A stretch of 64,000 bases of DNA from contig NZ_AHTH01000048.1 in NCBI RefSeq assembly GCF_000245735.1, forward strand, positions 124,001 through 188,000, in the 5' to 3' direction. A model generated the notes under the pieces. The model had not been told where the DNA came from. It worked only from the letters and a program-made list of their open reading frames with translations, and did not search any database. Position 1 is the stretch's first letter; each line of letters begins with the position of its first letter. Position numbers and translations under genes: made by a program. Below are positions 17,376 to 26,820 of the stretch, one piece after another. Source of the DNA: Alishewanella jeotgali KCTC 22429 (GTDB lineage Bacteria > Pseudomonadota > Gammaproteobacteria > Enterobacterales > Alteromonadaceae).

Positions 17376-17840
17376 ATGCAGGTGATTGAAGCAGGCTATG
17401 CTGCAACAGGTAAAAAGATCGCGATCGTGGTCGCGCGCTTTAACAGTTTTATCGTCGAAAGTTTGCTTAGCGGCGCCGTAGATACCTTACAGCGTGTCGG
17501 CAATATCGCCGCTGAAGATATTACCGTGGTGCGGATCCCCGGTGCCTTCGAACTGCCATTAGCGGTGCAGCGGGTTGCTGCCAGCAAAAAATACGACGCT
17601 ATCGTTGCGCTGGGCGCGGTGATCCGTGGTGGCACGCCGCACTTTGAATATGTGTCCGGCGAATGTGTGAAAGGTATTGCCCAGGTCGCGATGCAGTTTG
17701 ACCTGCCGGTGGCATTTGGCGTGCTGACTGTTGACAGTATCGAGCAGGCGATTGAGCGTGCCGGAACCAAGGCAGGCAATAAAGGCGGTGAAGCAGCGAT
17801 GTCGGCACTGGAAATGATTAATGTGCTTGAGCAGCTGTAA
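17376..17840 (+). CDS. ribH: 6,7-dimethyl-8-ribityllumazine synthase
   Basis: A 154-residue subunit of the capsid-like lumazine synthase, which joins the RibB and RibD products. Signature segments: [50 protein letters not shown] with its catalytic His, and [17 protein letters not shown]. An AAGGA-type site precedes the ATG. nusB starts 12 bp downstream, the widespread ribH-nusB pair. Confidence 0.97.
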   Translation: MQVIEAGYAATGKKIAIVVARFNSFIVESLLSGAVDTLQRVGNIAAEDITVVRIPGAFELPLAVQRVAASKKYDAIVALGAVIRGGTPHFEYVSGECVKGIAQVAMQFDLPVAFGVLTVDSIEQAIERAGTKAGNKGGEAAMSALEMINVLEQL

Positions 17841-17852
17841 CAGGAAACCGGC

Positions 17853-18266
17853 ATGAAACCAAATGTGCGTCGTCAGTCCCGCTCGTTAGCGGTACAAGGC
17901 ATCTACAGCTGGCAAGTCAGCCAGAATCCGATTGCCGATATTGAACAGCAACTGTTGCTGGAAAACAATGTCAAACATCTGGATGTGCCTTACTTCCAGG
18001 ATATTCTGCGTGGCGTGGTGTTACATCACAGCAAGCTCGATGAAGCCATTAAACCCTTTCTGGAACGGCCGTTTGAAGATATCGATCTGGTCGAGAAAGC
18101 CGTGTTACGGGTATCGGCTTATGAGCTGAAGTACCGCCTGGATGTGCCCTATAAGGTTGTCATTAATGAGGCGATCGAACTGGCCAAAGCCTTCGCCGCG
18201 GATGACAGCCACAAATTCGTCAATGGTATCCTGGACAAAGCCGTCCGGGTATTACGACCAGCATAA
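17853..18266 (+). CDS. nusB: transcription antitermination factor NusB
   Basis: A 137-residue all-helical protein that binds boxA RNA together with NusE (ribosomal protein S10) to stop premature Rho termination in rRNA operons. It shows the family start [21 protein letters not shown], the middle [19 protein letters not shown] and [28 protein letters not shown]. The length is normal. A hairpin with a T-run follows 15 bases after its stop, although thiL continues in the same direction. Confidence 0.97.
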   Translation: MKPNVRRQSRSLAVQGIYSWQVSQNPIADIEQQLLLENNVKHLDVPYFQDILRGVVLHHSKLDEAIKPFLERPFEDIDLVEKAVLRVSAYELKYRLDVPYKVVINEAIELAKAFAADDSHKFVNGILDKAVRVLRPA

Positions 18267-18280
18267 CCTGCTTTATGGAG

Positions 18281-18301
18281 GCCGACGTAAGTCGGCTTTT
18301 T
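18281..18301 (+). terminator. intrinsic terminator between nusB and thiL
   Basis: A 6-bp stem (GCCGAC at 18281-18286, GTCGGC at 18291-18296), GTAA loop and five Ts. The thiL start codon is only 8 bases beyond the T-run, so thiL-pgpA expression must come from read-through or from a promoter inside nusB. Confidence 0.75.
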
Positions 18302-18308
18302 AATCTGT

Positions 18309-19268
18309 ATGGGTGAATTTGATTTAATTGCCCGGTACTTTAGTCAGGCCGGGGCGAAACGCGCTGATACCCAAGTGGGGATCGGTGACGACGGTGCTGT
18401 ACTGCAGGTGCGGGATGGCTTTGATCTGGTGATCACCACCGATACTATGGTGTGTGGCACCCATTTCTTTGCCGATGTGGATCCCCGGGCTTTGGGGCAT
18501 AAGTTGGTGGCGGTGAACGTCAGCGACCTGGCTGCGATGGGCGCGGAACCCGCCTGGTTATCGTTAGCCCTAACCTTGCCGGAAGTCAACGAAGACTGGC
18601 TGGCGGAATTTGCTGCCGGTTTACATGAAACCGCCGATTATTATCACTGCCAGCTGATCGGTGGCGATACCACCCGCGGACCACTTAGTCTGACCATGAT
18701 TGCCAAGGGGTTGGTGCCGCATGGTAAGGCCATTACCCGCAGCGGGGCCAAGGTCGGTGATTATATCTATGTTACCGGCACTTTGGGCGATGCCGCGCTT
18801 GGTTTAAAGTTGGTGCAGGGCCAACATCAGGTCAGTAAAAAGCATCAGGCCCACCTGCTGCAACGCTTTCATTATCCATCAGCCCGGGTCGCCCTGGGGC
18901 AGGCGCTGCGCAATCTGGCAAGCAGTGCGATGGATATCTCTGATGGTCTGGCCGGTGATTTGCCGCATATTCTGCGCCGCTCTGGCGTTGGCGCCTTTAT
19001 TGATGTCAATCGCATTCCGATGTCACAGGCATTAAAAGACAGCTGCGATCAGGCCGAAGCCTTACAGTTAGCTTTATCCGGTGGTGAGGACTATGAGCTG
19101 CTGTTTACGGTACCTGAGAGTCGTCGTGGTGCCCTTGATGTGCTGTTAAGCCCCTATGGCGTGCCCGTTACCTGTATCGGCCGTATTACCGGCGCCAGTG
19201 GCAAACTGGAATTAAAAGCTGGGGAACAGGCCATTAGTTATCAACATACCGGCTTTGTCCATTTCTGA
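18309..19268 (+). CDS. thiL: thiamine-monophosphate kinase
   Basis: A 319-residue ATP-dependent kinase making thiamine diphosphate from thiamine monophosphate. It shows MGEFDLIARYF at the start, GIGDDGAVLQV, VAVNVSDLAAMGAEPAWLSLAL, LIGGDTTRGP and ISDGLAGDLPHILRRSGVGA. The ATG at 18309 gives the family N-terminus, but no ribosome site is seen because the 5' side is the T-run of a terminator; translation may rely on the hairpin bringing upstream sequence close (inference). The stop overlaps the pgpA start by one base. Confidence 0.95.
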   Translation: MGEFDLIARYFSQAGAKRADTQVGIGDDGAVLQVRDGFDLVITTDTMVCGTHFFADVDPRALGHKLVAVNVSDLAAMGAEPAWLSLALTLPEVNEDWLAEFAAGLHETADYYHCQLIGGDTTRGPLSLTMIAKGLVPHGKAITRSGAKVGDYIYVTGTLGDAALGLKLVQGQHQVSKKHQAHLLQRFHYPSARVALGQALRNLASSAMDISDGLAGDLPHILRRSGVGAFIDVNRIPMSQALKDSCDQAEALQLALSGGEDYELLFTVPESRRGALDVLLSPYGVPVTCIGRITGASGKLELKAGEQAISYQHTGFVHF

Positions 19269-19744
19269 TGCAAAACACAAAATTTCAGCTGTCTAAATGG
19301 CAGCATTTCTTAGCCCTGGGTTTTGGCAGTGGTTTAGCGCCAAAAGCACCCGGCACCTTTGGTACCTTAGCTGCGGTGCCACTGATCTTATTATTCAGCC
19401 AGTTAGGCACGCTGTGGTACGGGCTGTTTTTGCTATTTGGCACCGCACTGGGTTGCTATATTTGTGGCAAGGCTGCATCTGATGCCGGCGAGCATGATCA
19501 CGGTGCCATTGTCTGGGATGAGATTATCGGCTTTATGCTAACAATGCTGCTGGTGCCGATTTCGGTGAGCAGTCTGTTAGTGGGCTTTGTATTATTCCGC
19601 TTCTTTGATATTGTCAAACCCTGGCCGATCCGTTGGTTTGATCAGCGCGTGCATGGTGGGGTTGGCATTATGCTGGACGACCTGTTGGCAGCAATACCGG
19701 CCTTACTGATTATGCATGCTTTATTAAAGCAAGGCTGGCTATAG
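19268..19744 (+). CDS. pgpA: phosphatidylglycerophosphatase A
   Basis: A 158-residue inner-membrane enzyme removing phosphate from phosphatidylglycerol phosphate in phospholipid synthesis. The sequence has the family pattern GSGLAPKAPGTFGTLAAVP near the N-terminus, VWDEIIGFMLTM in the middle and RFFDIVKPWPIRWFDQRVHGGVGIMLDDLLA, with about three to four membrane helices. Its start overlaps the thiL stop (one base), the arrangement found in many gammaproteobacteria. Confidence 0.95.
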   Translation: MQNTKFQLSKWQHFLALGFGSGLAPKAPGTFGTLAAVPLILLFSQLGTLWYGLFLLFGTALGCYICGKAASDAGEHDHGAIVWDEIIGFMLTMLLVPISVSSLLVGFVLFRFFDIVKPWPIRWFDQRVHGGVGIMLDDLLAAIPALLIMHALLKQGWL

Positions 19745-19768
19745 GGATCCATGCTCTAGGGAGGAAAG

Positions 19769-22700
19769 ATGCGACTGTTCTGCGGTATCTTAATGCTAAT
19801 CTGGTTAGCTCCGCTGTCTGCCTACACTCCCTCTGTTTTTGACTACGATATTAAACATTGGACCAGCGCTGACGGTCTTAGTAGTAACTCGGTACGTGCA
19901 GTTACACAAGATCATCAGGGGTATTTATGGTTCGGTACTCTCTATGGCTTGCATCGCTTTGATGGCCATCAATTTGATGTCTTTACTACCGAAACCCACC
20001 CGCAACTTGCAAGTAATGCCATAACCCGTTTACTGACCGACACTGAAGGCCGGATTTGGGTTGGCACTAAAGCTGGCTTAACCTTGCTCAAACCACAAAA
20101 AATGCAGTTCGAACGTTTGCCGATTTTTAACGAAGTCACGTCAATGATCGAGTTGGCTGATGGTGACGTCTGGATCGCCGCAGATCAGTTGTTCCAAGTT
20201 AGTCAGGGGCAAGTCAGGCGTATCGAGCAAATAAAGGCGGTTGTCAGTCAGTTAGAACGATATCAACAGAAAATCTGGGTTGTGGCCGCTGAAATGTTGT
20301 ATCAGCGCAATGCCGATGGCGACTGGTCGCAATATGAGCTGCCAGCCGAGTTAATGCAAACCCCGGTTTATGATGTCAGTTGGACGCAGCAAGGCTTAAT
20401 GCTCGCAGCTGAGTCTGGGTTATATCGACTGACGGAAATGCAAACCGTCGTGCCGGTAGCCTTGCCTGATAATGGCAAAACGCCCGTTTATCAGGTACTA
20501 GAGGACAGTCAAGGTGCGACCTGGATCTCAGCGTATCGTAAGTTATTTTATCGGTATCAGCAGCAAGAATGGCAGACTGTCACGGTGCAAGAGCTTGGCA
20601 ACTCGCCATGGTTTAGTGAGTTGTTTGAAGATCGCAGCGGGCAGCTTTGGCTAACGAGTTTCAGCGACGGGGTATATCGTGCGGGTATAACTCAGATCCG
20701 GCGCTTGCAACCCTCTACTGAATCGGTAGTGCGCAGTCTCGCTCTGACGCCGCAGGGGAAACTGCTGCTGGCCACGCAGACAGACGTCGGTATTCTGGAT
20801 AAAGACGGAGAATACCAGACATTATTAACGCAGGATGCCTTGCTTGGGCAAACTGTTCATGCCGTTTATTGGCCCTCATCTGATGAATTGTGGTTTGGAT
20901 TGGAACGCGGAGTATTCCGCTTGGTTCATTCTCGTCTCGAGCCAGTTTTCCCAGAGTTATTGGGGCAGACGGTTAGGGTAGTGCAAAGTTCAGTGCTTGG
21001 TGGGACCTGGATAGGCGCGCTACAGGGGCTCTATTATTTCTCAGAGGCTGGCTTAGAATACTCAGATTTGAATCAAGAGTTTGAGTCACGTCAGATTACA
21101 GCTTTAGCCGATTCCGCAGCCCAACTGGTGATTGGTACCAGCAGAGGGCTATACCGACGACAACAGCAGCGCTTAAACCGACTTGGCTCAGGTACGCCGT
21201 TATATAACGCTTATATCCTGGCGGTGATAATTTTGCCCGATCAAACGGTGTTGGCAAGCACGCTTGATGATGGCATCTTTATTCAACAGTCTGGGCAGAA
21301 TTGGCAGCAACTTCACAGTGGCAATGGTTTACTGCATGGTCCGGCAATGAGCTTTTATTACCATCAATACAGCGGCTGGATTTGGATCAGCACCAGTAAA
21401 GGTATTTTCCGCCTAGAGCGTGCCAGTTTGCATAATGCCGCTAAAGACGGCTATCGCATTGAGGAAATTTTGTCACCCTTTGATCGACAAATGGGGTCGT
21501 TGTCCAGCCGTTGCTGTAATGGCGCCGGCCAGTCAAAAGTCGCTTACTGGCAGCAGCAGCTGTGGTATCCCACCTTAAAAGGGGTCGTAGCTGTGCCTGA
21601 GCAACCGGCTGGTACTATCATGCCCCCGATTCAATTACAGTTAAAGCAAGTGAGTAGTCAGCAGCGATATCCGCTTGGAAATGCAGATCGGCGTCTGGTA
21701 CTAGAGCAATATGAACGTAATTTGACTATTAGTTATACGGCCCTCGAGTTTAGCAGGCCAGAGAGCCTCGAATTCCGCTACCAATTACAAGGTTTCGATA
21801 CGGACTGGCACCAGGTAACTGAGCGACGCGAGGCTGTATATACCAATTTACCACCGGGGAGTTTCGAATTTGTTGTGCAGGCAAAATATCGTCATCAAGG
21901 GTGGCATGATGCGACACAAACGCAAATACAATTGGTGATCCCTCGTCGTTTTGATGAAACTCTGATATATCGTTTGTTATGGTTATTACTCATTATTAGT
22001 TCGTTATATGGATTATTCTGGTTATATCGACAAAATACCTTACTGAAACAAGAGCAGCTGGAGCGTCTGGTAAGACAACGCACTCAGGAGTTAGAAAACT
22101 CGAACCAGCGACTAAATGAGCTAAATGAAGAGTTGCAAAAACTAACGCATCGCGACAGCCAGAGCGGTTTACGCAATCGCAGGTTTTTGTTGGAACAATT
22201 GCCAAAGGATATTGAGCATTTCCAGCGCAACAGTCAAACTTTGCAAGAACAAGGAAAAAGTATTGCACTGCTGGTGCTACAACCACAGGCACTAGAGCCT
22301 CTGGTTCAGCAATATGGTAAGGGTATTACCGACAGCTTATTACAGCAGTTTACTGCGGTGTTAAGTCGCGAAACACGGGGTTCGGACTATGTTGTCCGAC
22401 TGGAAAACTGGCAATTTGTGGTGGTTTTCCGGGATATCACTGTGGCGCAAGTTGCGCCATATAGCAAACGGCTGGTCGAGCAATTATCTTCGGTGTTAAT
22501 TCAACCGTCTACGACCGTTGAAAAATTGGCGTTAGATGTATTCGGTGGTTACGCATTTTTCCCATTACCTTTACTTGGTGGCCAATTATTAGGCTGGGAG
22601 TCATCGTTGAAGCTGGCTACACTCACCGCGCAACAGCTAATGCGAGCAGGACAAAGTGGTGTTGGCTGCTTAAAGTTTGCCGATCAGTTGGATGCTTTTG

Positions 22701-22780
22701 AATTTGAAGAGAGTGCAGATTTGGAGCTTCAGGTATTACGCCTGCAGGCCGAGGGATTGATTTGGTTAGATGTTGAGTGA
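19769..22780 (+). CDS. sensor: propeller + Y_Y_Y + membrane helix + degenerate GGDEF
   Basis: A 1003-residue membrane protein. Signal peptide at 1-18; then repeated propeller blades of the two-component-regulator type (LWFGTLYGLHRFDG, IWVGTKAGLTLL, LWFGLERGVFRLVH, TWIGALQGLYYF, IWISTSKGIFRL) to about residue 560; a Y_Y_Y domain at about 650-725 (ISYTALEFSRPESLEFRYQLQGF); a transmembrane helix near 735-752; a coiled coil (QERLVRQRTQELENSNQRL-like); and a GGDEF-like domain from about 795. The domain entry THRDSQSGLRNRRFLLEQL is diguanylate-cyclase-like, but the signature position at 879-883 reads ENWQF instead of GGDEF. Cyclase activity is therefore unlikely; it may sense an extracellular ligand and act through protein contacts. 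A GGGAGGAAAG ribosome site supports the start. It is 24 bp after pgpA but looks like a separate unit. Confidence 0.85.
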   Translation: MRLFCGILMLIWLAPLSAYTPSVFDYDIKHWTSADGLSSNSVRAVTQDHQGYLWFGTLYGLHRFDGHQFDVFTTETHPQLASNAITRLLTDTEGRIWVGTKAGLTLLKPQKMQFERLPIFNEVTSMIELADGDVWIAADQLFQVSQGQVRRIEQIKAVVSQLERYQQKIWVVAAEMLYQRNADGDWSQYELPAELMQTPVYDVSWTQQGLMLAAESGLYRLTEMQTVVPVALPDNGKTPVYQVLEDSQGATWISAYRKLFYRYQQQEWQTVTVQELGNSPWFSELFEDRSGQLWLTSFSDGVYRAGITQIRRLQPSTESVVRSLALTPQGKLLLATQTDVGILDKDGEYQTLLTQDALLGQTVHAVYWPSSDELWFGLERGVFRLVHSRLEPVFPELLGQTVRVVQSSVLGGTWIGALQGLYYFSEAGLEYSDLNQEFESRQITALADSAAQLVIGTSRGLYRRQQQRLNRLGSGTPLYNAYILAVIILPDQTVLASTLDDGIFIQQSGQNWQQLHSGNGLLHGPAMSFYYHQYSGWIWISTSKGIFRLERASLHNAAKDGYRIEEILSPFDRQMGSLSSRCCNGAGQSKVAYWQQQLWYPTLKGVVAVPEQPAGTIMPPIQLQLKQVSSQQRYPLGNADRRLVLEQYERNLTISYTALEFSRPESLEFRYQLQGFDTDWHQVTERREAVYTNLPPGSFEFVVQAKYRHQGWHDATQTQIQLVIPRRFDETLIYRLLWLLLIISSLYGLFWLYRQNTLLKQEQLERLVRQRTQELENSNQRLNELNEELQKLTHRDSQSGLRNRRFLLEQLPKDIEHFQRNSQTLQEQGKSIALLVLQPQALEPLVQQYGKGITDSLLQQFTAVLSRETRGSDYVVRLENWQFVVVFRDITVAQVAPYSKRLVEQLSSVLIQPSTTVEKLALDVFGGYAFFPLPLLGGQLLGWESSLKLATLTAQQLMRAGQSGVGCLKFADQLDAFEFEESADLELQVLRLQAEGLIWLDVE

Positions 22781-22811
22781 ACCGGAATGCCTCTGTCTCG
22801 AGGCATCCGGT
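22781..22811. terminator. hairpin between converging sensor gene and dxs
   Basis: Arms 22781-22793 and 22800-22811 pair over 12 bp with one bulged A and a 6-base loop, filling the 41-bp gap between convergent stops. No T-run on either strand, so it may block convergent transcription or terminate weakly. Confidence 0.5.
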
Positions 22812-22821
22812 GCAATGAAAG

Positions 22822-24681
22822 TCAAACCAGCTGGCGCGCTGTTGCCATAATACCGGCAGAGTCCAGTCCCAGTTCGGCATAAATCTCTTGTTGCGTCCCT
22901 TGTTTGATAAACTCATCAGGTAAACCGAGATTAACGATACGACCAGTATATTGTTCTCTCAGTAAGAACTCATTGACCGCTGAACCCGCACCACCCATGA
23001 TAGCGTTGTCTTCAACGGTAATAAAGGCTTGGTGGTTCTGCATCAATTGTTTCAGCAATGCTTCATCTAAGGGTTTGACGAACCGCATATCTACCAGGGT
23101 TGCATCTAACTCTTCTGCAACACTCTGGCATGCAGAAAGCAAGGGGCCGAAGGCGAGAATAGCAAGCTTATGCCCGTGACGAACGGTATGTGCTTTTCCT
23201 ATTGCGATTAGTTGCATCTGATCTGTAACAGCTATACCTGTGCCGCTGCCGCGAGGATACCTTACTGCAGCAGCTCCGTGATATTGGTAGCCGGTATACA
23301 GCATCATACGACATTCATTTTCGTCAGAAGGAACCATAATGACCAAGTTAGGAATACAGCGCATAAAGCTGATATCGAAAGCCCCCTGATGAGTCGGTCC
23401 GTCTGCACCGACAATACCGGCGCGGTCGATTGCGAATAAAACATCCAGCTGCTGCAAAGCAACATCGTGAATCAGCTGATCATAGCCGCGCTGTAAAAAG
23501 CTGGAATAGATAGCGACTACTGGCTTTAACCCCTCAATCGCCAAACCCGCAGCTAAAGTAACGGCGTGCTGTTCGGCAATGGCAACATCAAAATAGCGCT
23601 TCGGGAAGCGTTTTGAGAATGCCACCAGGTCTGAGCCCTCTCGCATCGCTGGCGTAATACCTTGTAAACGCTCGTCCTGCTCAGCCATATCACAAATCCA
23701 CTGGCCAAATATATTAGAAAAGGTCGGTTTGCCCACCTTTTTATCTGGTTGCTTATGCTGAGTTGGATCAAATTTAGAGACAGCGTGATAGCCAATAGGG
23801 TCAGCTTCAGCAGGGGCGTAACCCTTACCTTTTTTGGTGACGATATGCAGCAGTTGTGGTCCTTTTAAGGCGCGCATATTTCGTATCGTATCAACTAAAC
23901 CCAGCACATCGTGGCCGTCAATAGGCCCAATATAGTTGAATCCCAGTTCTTCAAAAAAGGTTCCCGGCGTCACCATGCCTTTAAAGTGTTCTTCTGCCCG
24001 ACTTGCTAACTCATGTAAAGGCGGCATACCGCTGAGTATTTTTTTACCACCCTCACGCAAACTGGTGTAAAAGCTTCCTGATAAAATCCGGGCAAAATAC
24101 TGATTTAAGGCGCCAACATTCTCGGAAATCGACATCTCGTTGTCGTTCAGAATAACCAGCATATCAGGTTTAACTTCACCTGCATGATTCAGGGCTTCAA
24201 ACGCCATACCAGCAGTAATAGCGCCATCGCCAATAACGGCTACAACTTTACGTTGACTCTTGGCCTGGCGTGCTGCAATCGCCATTCCCAAGGCTGCACT
24301 GATGGAGGTACTGGAGTGTCCTACTGACAGCACATCATATTCACTCTCTTCGCGAAAAGGGAAAGGGTGTAGACCGTCCTTTTGGCGAATGGTATGCATA
24401 CGGTCACGGCGCCCAGTTAAAATTTTGTGTGGGTAGGCCTGATGGCCAACATCCCAGATCAGCCGATCAAAGGGCGTATTGTAGACATAATGCAGGGCGA
24501 CGGTTAGCTCTACGGTACCCAGTCCTGAGGCAAAGTGGCCACTGCTCTGGCTGACCGTTTTCAATAAAAATTGGCGCAATTCCTGGCTCAGTTGCGGTAA
24601 TTGTTCCTGTGGCAACTGCCTGAGTTGCTCGGGCAGGTTAGCCTTGTCCAGTAGCGGATAATCCGTCATATCAATATGCAT
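22822..24681 (-). CDS. dxs: 1-deoxy-D-xylulose-5-phosphate synthase
   Basis: A 619-residue thiamine-diphosphate enzyme condensing pyruvate and glyceraldehyde 3-phosphate, the entry step of the MEP isoprenoid pathway. Landmarks: [33 protein letters not shown], the TPP motif [18 protein letters not shown] with [31 protein letters not shown] and VRYPRGSG. The start at 24681 fits the family pattern of a short lead before [18 protein letters not shown]. It follows ispA by 23 bp in an xseB-ispA-dxs operon, as in Escherichia coli. Confidence 0.97.
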   Translation of the reverse strand: MHIDMTDYPLLDKANLPEQLRQLPQEQLPQLSQELRQFLLKTVSQSSGHFASGLGTVELTVALHYVYNTPFDRLIWDVGHQAYPHKILTGRRDRMHTIRQKDGLHPFPFREESEYDVLSVGHSSTSISAALGMAIAARQAKSQRKVVAVIGDGAITAGMAFEALNHAGEVKPDMLVILNDNEMSISENVGALNQYFARILSGSFYTSLREGGKKILSGMPPLHELASRAEEHFKGMVTPGTFFEELGFNYIGPIDGHDVLGLVDTIRNMRALKGPQLLHIVTKKGKGYAPAEADPIGYHAVSKFDPTQHKQPDKKVGKPTFSNIFGQWICDMAEQDERLQGITPAMREGSDLVAFSKRFPKRYFDVAIAEQHAVTLAAGLAIEGLKPVVAIYSSFLQRGYDQLIHDVALQQLDVLFAIDRAGIVGADGPTHQGAFDISFMRCIPNLVIMVPSDENECRMMLYTGYQYHGAAAVRYPRGSGTGIAVTDQMQLIAIGKAHTVRHGHKLAILAFGPLLSACQSVAEELDATLVDMRFVKPLDEALLKQLMQNHQAFITVEDNAIMGGAGSAVNEFLLREQYTGRIVNLGLPDEFIKQGTQQEIYAELGLDSAGIMATARQLV

Positions 24682-24704
24682 AGCTTGGTTACCACATGCC
24701 TTGG

Positions 24705-25592
24705 TTAAAACGTTCTGGCGATTATATAGTGGGCAAAGGCCCTGAGTTCACTGGTGTCCCCCGGTAACTTATCTAGTGCTGTTAGTGCAGCTTGATAAAG
24801 TTGCCAGGCTTTCTGTTTAGCGCCATCTAGCCCTAGTAAAGCGGGGTAAGTTGACTTATTTGCTTTTAAATCAGAGCCTTGGGGCTTGCCAAGTGTTTTT
24901 GTGTCACCTTCGATATCAAGAATATCGTCTTGTACCTGAAATGCTAGTCCCAGTGCACTGGCAAAAGTGAGCAAGGCATGCAACACGGCTTGATCCTGAC
25001 ACGGGCTGCAGTAATAAGCCAGTTTGACACTGCATTCAATTAGGGCGCCGGTTTTCAGGCGGTGCATCTGCTCCAGTTTATCTAACTCAATCGGCTGATT
25101 GGTTTGCGCCAGGTCTATGGCCTGGCCTGCACACATTCCTGCCGCTCCGGCGGCCTTTGCCAATGCTTGCACCATCTTAATTTGGCTGGTGCTGCTAACG
25201 TGTTGATAAGGATGACTGCTCAGCACCTCAAAGGCGAGAGCTTGTAAAGCATCTCCAGCCAGAATTGCCGTAGCCTCGTCAAAGGCTTTGTGACAGGTGG
25301 CTTTACCGCGACGTAAATCGTCATCATCCATCGCTGGCAAGTCATCATGGATCAATGAATAGGTATGTAGAGCTTCAATTGCCATGGCTGGCGCGTCTAA
25401 ATCTTCCAGTCTGGCACCTAGCAGCTGACCGGTGACGTACACGAGGTAGGGGCGGATCCGTTTGCCACCAAGCAATAAACTATAAGACATTGCTGGCTCC
25501 AGCACGGCCGTATCCGGCAGCCCCTGTTGCATAAGATATTTAAGTTGTTGTTCCAGGCGTTGCTGAAACAGCGGTAAACTGGCGGGGGTCAA
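24705..25592 (-). CDS. ispA: farnesyl diphosphate synthase (polyprenyl synthetase)
   Basis: A 295-residue trans-prenyltransferase building C15 farnesyl diphosphate from IPP and DMAPP. The first Asp-rich motif is [14 protein letters not shown], the second [29 protein letters not shown] and the substrate Lys/Gln residues are present. The start is TTG at 25592: it lies 1 base after the xseB stop and an AGGAG site sits 6 bases upstream, while the next upstream in-frame start would overlap xseB by more than 100 bases. It is the middle gene of xseB-ispA-dxs. Confidence 0.93.
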   Translation of the reverse strand: MTPASLPLFQQRLEQQLKYLMQQGLPDTAVLEPAMSYSLLLGGKRIRPYLVYVTGQLLGARLEDLDAPAMAIEALHTYSLIHDDLPAMDDDDLRRGKATCHKAFDEATAILAGDALQALAFEVLSSHPYQHVSSTSQIKMVQALAKAAGAAGMCAGQAIDLAQTNQPIELDKLEQMHRLKTGALIECSVKLAYYCSPCQDQAVLHALLTFASALGLAFQVQDDILDIEGDTKTLGKPQGSDLKANKSTYPALLGLDGAKQKAWQLYQAALTALDKLPGDTSELRAFAHYIIARTF

Positions 25593-25593
25593 G

Positions 25594-25839
25594 TTAGTCT
25601 CCTGCCTGCGGGGTAAAAGTAGCCAGTTGCTCTTGCTGCTGCTGTTGTAACAGGATTTGCACTTTTTGTTCGGCACTTTGTAATTGAAGTTGGCTATGTT
25701 TAACCAGCGCAATGCCGCGCTCAAATTGGTTAAGCGCTTGCTCCAGAGTCAGTTCACCTTGTTCCAGCTGTTGCACAATCTGCTCCAGCTCCTGCATGGA
25801 CTGCTCGAACTGCAACGAATCTGCGTTTTTTTTACTCAT
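25594..25839 (-). CDS. xseB: exodeoxyribonuclease VII small subunit
   Basis: An 81-residue helical protein that joins XseA in exonuclease VII, which degrades single-stranded DNA. The sequence shows the family pattern FEQSMQELEQIVQQLEQGELTLEQALNQFERGIALVKHSQLQLQSAE, followed by a Gln-rich tail. The ATG at 25839 (MSKKNADSLQ) is favoured; a GGGGAG site is 4 bases upstream, and the alternative TTG at 25851 falls within that site. It heads the xseB-ispA-dxs operon. Confidence 0.92.
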   Translation of the reverse strand: MSKKNADSLQFEQSMQELEQIVQQLEQGELTLEQALNQFERGIALVKHSQLQLQSAEQKVQILLQQQQQEQLATFTPQAGD

Positions 25840-25943
25840 GCCACTCCCCAAAAACTGTGCGCAACCTTATCGTAGCAGGCTATTATGGTCAATGCAGCGG
25901 CGCTTGGAAACGACTAAATTGGTATTTTGTGACGATTTATTGC

Positions 25944-25970
25944 TTAATGTTCGCTAGCATAGGTCGATAA
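25944..25970 (+). promoter_or_regulatory. FliA (sigma-28)-type promoter upstream of pomAB
   Basis: TTAATGTT at 25944-25951 and GTCGATAA at 25963-25970 are separated by 11 bases. The FliA consensus is TAAAGTTT-N11-GCCGATAA, so the -10 matches seven of eight and the -35 five of eight. The predicted start near 25977 leaves about 73 bases of leader to pomA. Stator genes belong to the late flagellar class in many bacteria, which supports the assignment. Confidence 0.6.
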
Positions 25971-26049
25971 CTGTACGTTGCCTCATATAAAATACTTAGC
26001 CAGCAAGCTGAAGTGGCCGCCAAGGTATCTGATTGTTAAGGAGTAAGAA

Positions 26050-26820
26050 GTGGATTTAGCGACGCTAATCGGAATGTTAGGAGCCATCGGTTTCATAGTG
26101 ATGGCGATGGTTATCGGCAGTGCCGGTGATCCTGGGATGTTTGGCGACCTGGTCTCGGTACTGATTGTTCTTGGTGGTTCAATTTTTGTTGTGCTGTCTA
26201 AGTTTCCGTTGGCGGGTTTCTTAGGTGCAGGTAAAGCTGCGGTCAAAGCATTTGTGTTCAAAATTGAATCACCTGAAGAGCTAATTGAAAAAGCAGTACA
26301 ACTGGGAGATTCGGCGAGAAAAGGTGGTTTTCTCGCGCTAGAGGAAGCCGAAATACCTAATGCTTTTATGCAAAAGGGCATTAACATGTTGGTCGATGGT
26401 CATGATGCCGATGTAGTAAGGGCAACCTTACAGAAAGATATAGCGTTAACGGAAAAGCGCCATGAAAATGCTATCGCCGTATTTAAAAGTCTGGGCGATG
26501 TGGCACCGGCAATGGGGATGATTGGTACTCTAATCGGTTTGGTGGCAATGCTATCCAATATGGACGATCCCAAAGCGATAGGTCCGGCAATGGCGGTGGC
26601 CTTGTTGACCACGCTTTACGGTGCTTTTATTGCTAACGTTATTGCCATTCCACTGGCCGACAAACTGGCCATTCGCAATCAACAGGAAAAACTCAATAAT
26701 ATGTTGATCCTGGATGCGGTGCTGGGTATTCAGGATGGACAGAACCCGAAAGTGATCGAAGGGATCCTGCGCAATTATTTGGCTCAGGGCAGACGTGAGG
26801 TCGCCGGAGAAGCTGCATGA
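26050..26820 (+). CDS. pomA: flagellar motor stator protein PomA (Na+ type)
   Basis: A 256-residue inner-membrane protein with four transmembrane helices; with PomB it forms the ion-driven stator of the flagellar motor. It is closest to the sodium-type PomA: MDLATLIGMLGAIGF at the start, RKGGFLALEEAEIPNAFMQKGI and the strongly conserved VAPAMGMIGTLIGLVAMLSNMDDPKAIGPAMAVALLTTLYGA. The start is GTG at 26050 with an AAGGAG site upstream. It overlaps pomB by 4 bases (ATGA). The position between xseB and thiI is the arrangement known in Vibrio and Shewanella. Confidence 0.95.
   Translation: MDLATLIGMLGAIGFIVMAMVIGSAGDPGMFGDLVSVLIVLGGSIFVVLSKFPLAGFLGAGKAAVKAFVFKIESPEELIEKAVQLGDSARKGGFLALEEAEIPNAFMQKGINMLVDGHDADVVRATLQKDIALTEKRHENAIAVFKSLGDVAPAMGMIGTLIGLVAMLSNMDDPKAIGPAMAVALLTTLYGAFIANVIAIPLADKLAIRNQQEKLNNMLILDAVLGIQDGQNPKVIEGILRNYLAQGRREVAGEAA

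Noticed and set aside
19769-22780. Reading the 1003-residue sensor as a hybrid histidine kinase
   Set aside because: Propeller plus Y_Y_Y suggests that family, but no H-box, N-box or receiver domain is present after the coiled coil; the sequence fits a GGDEF-like domain instead.
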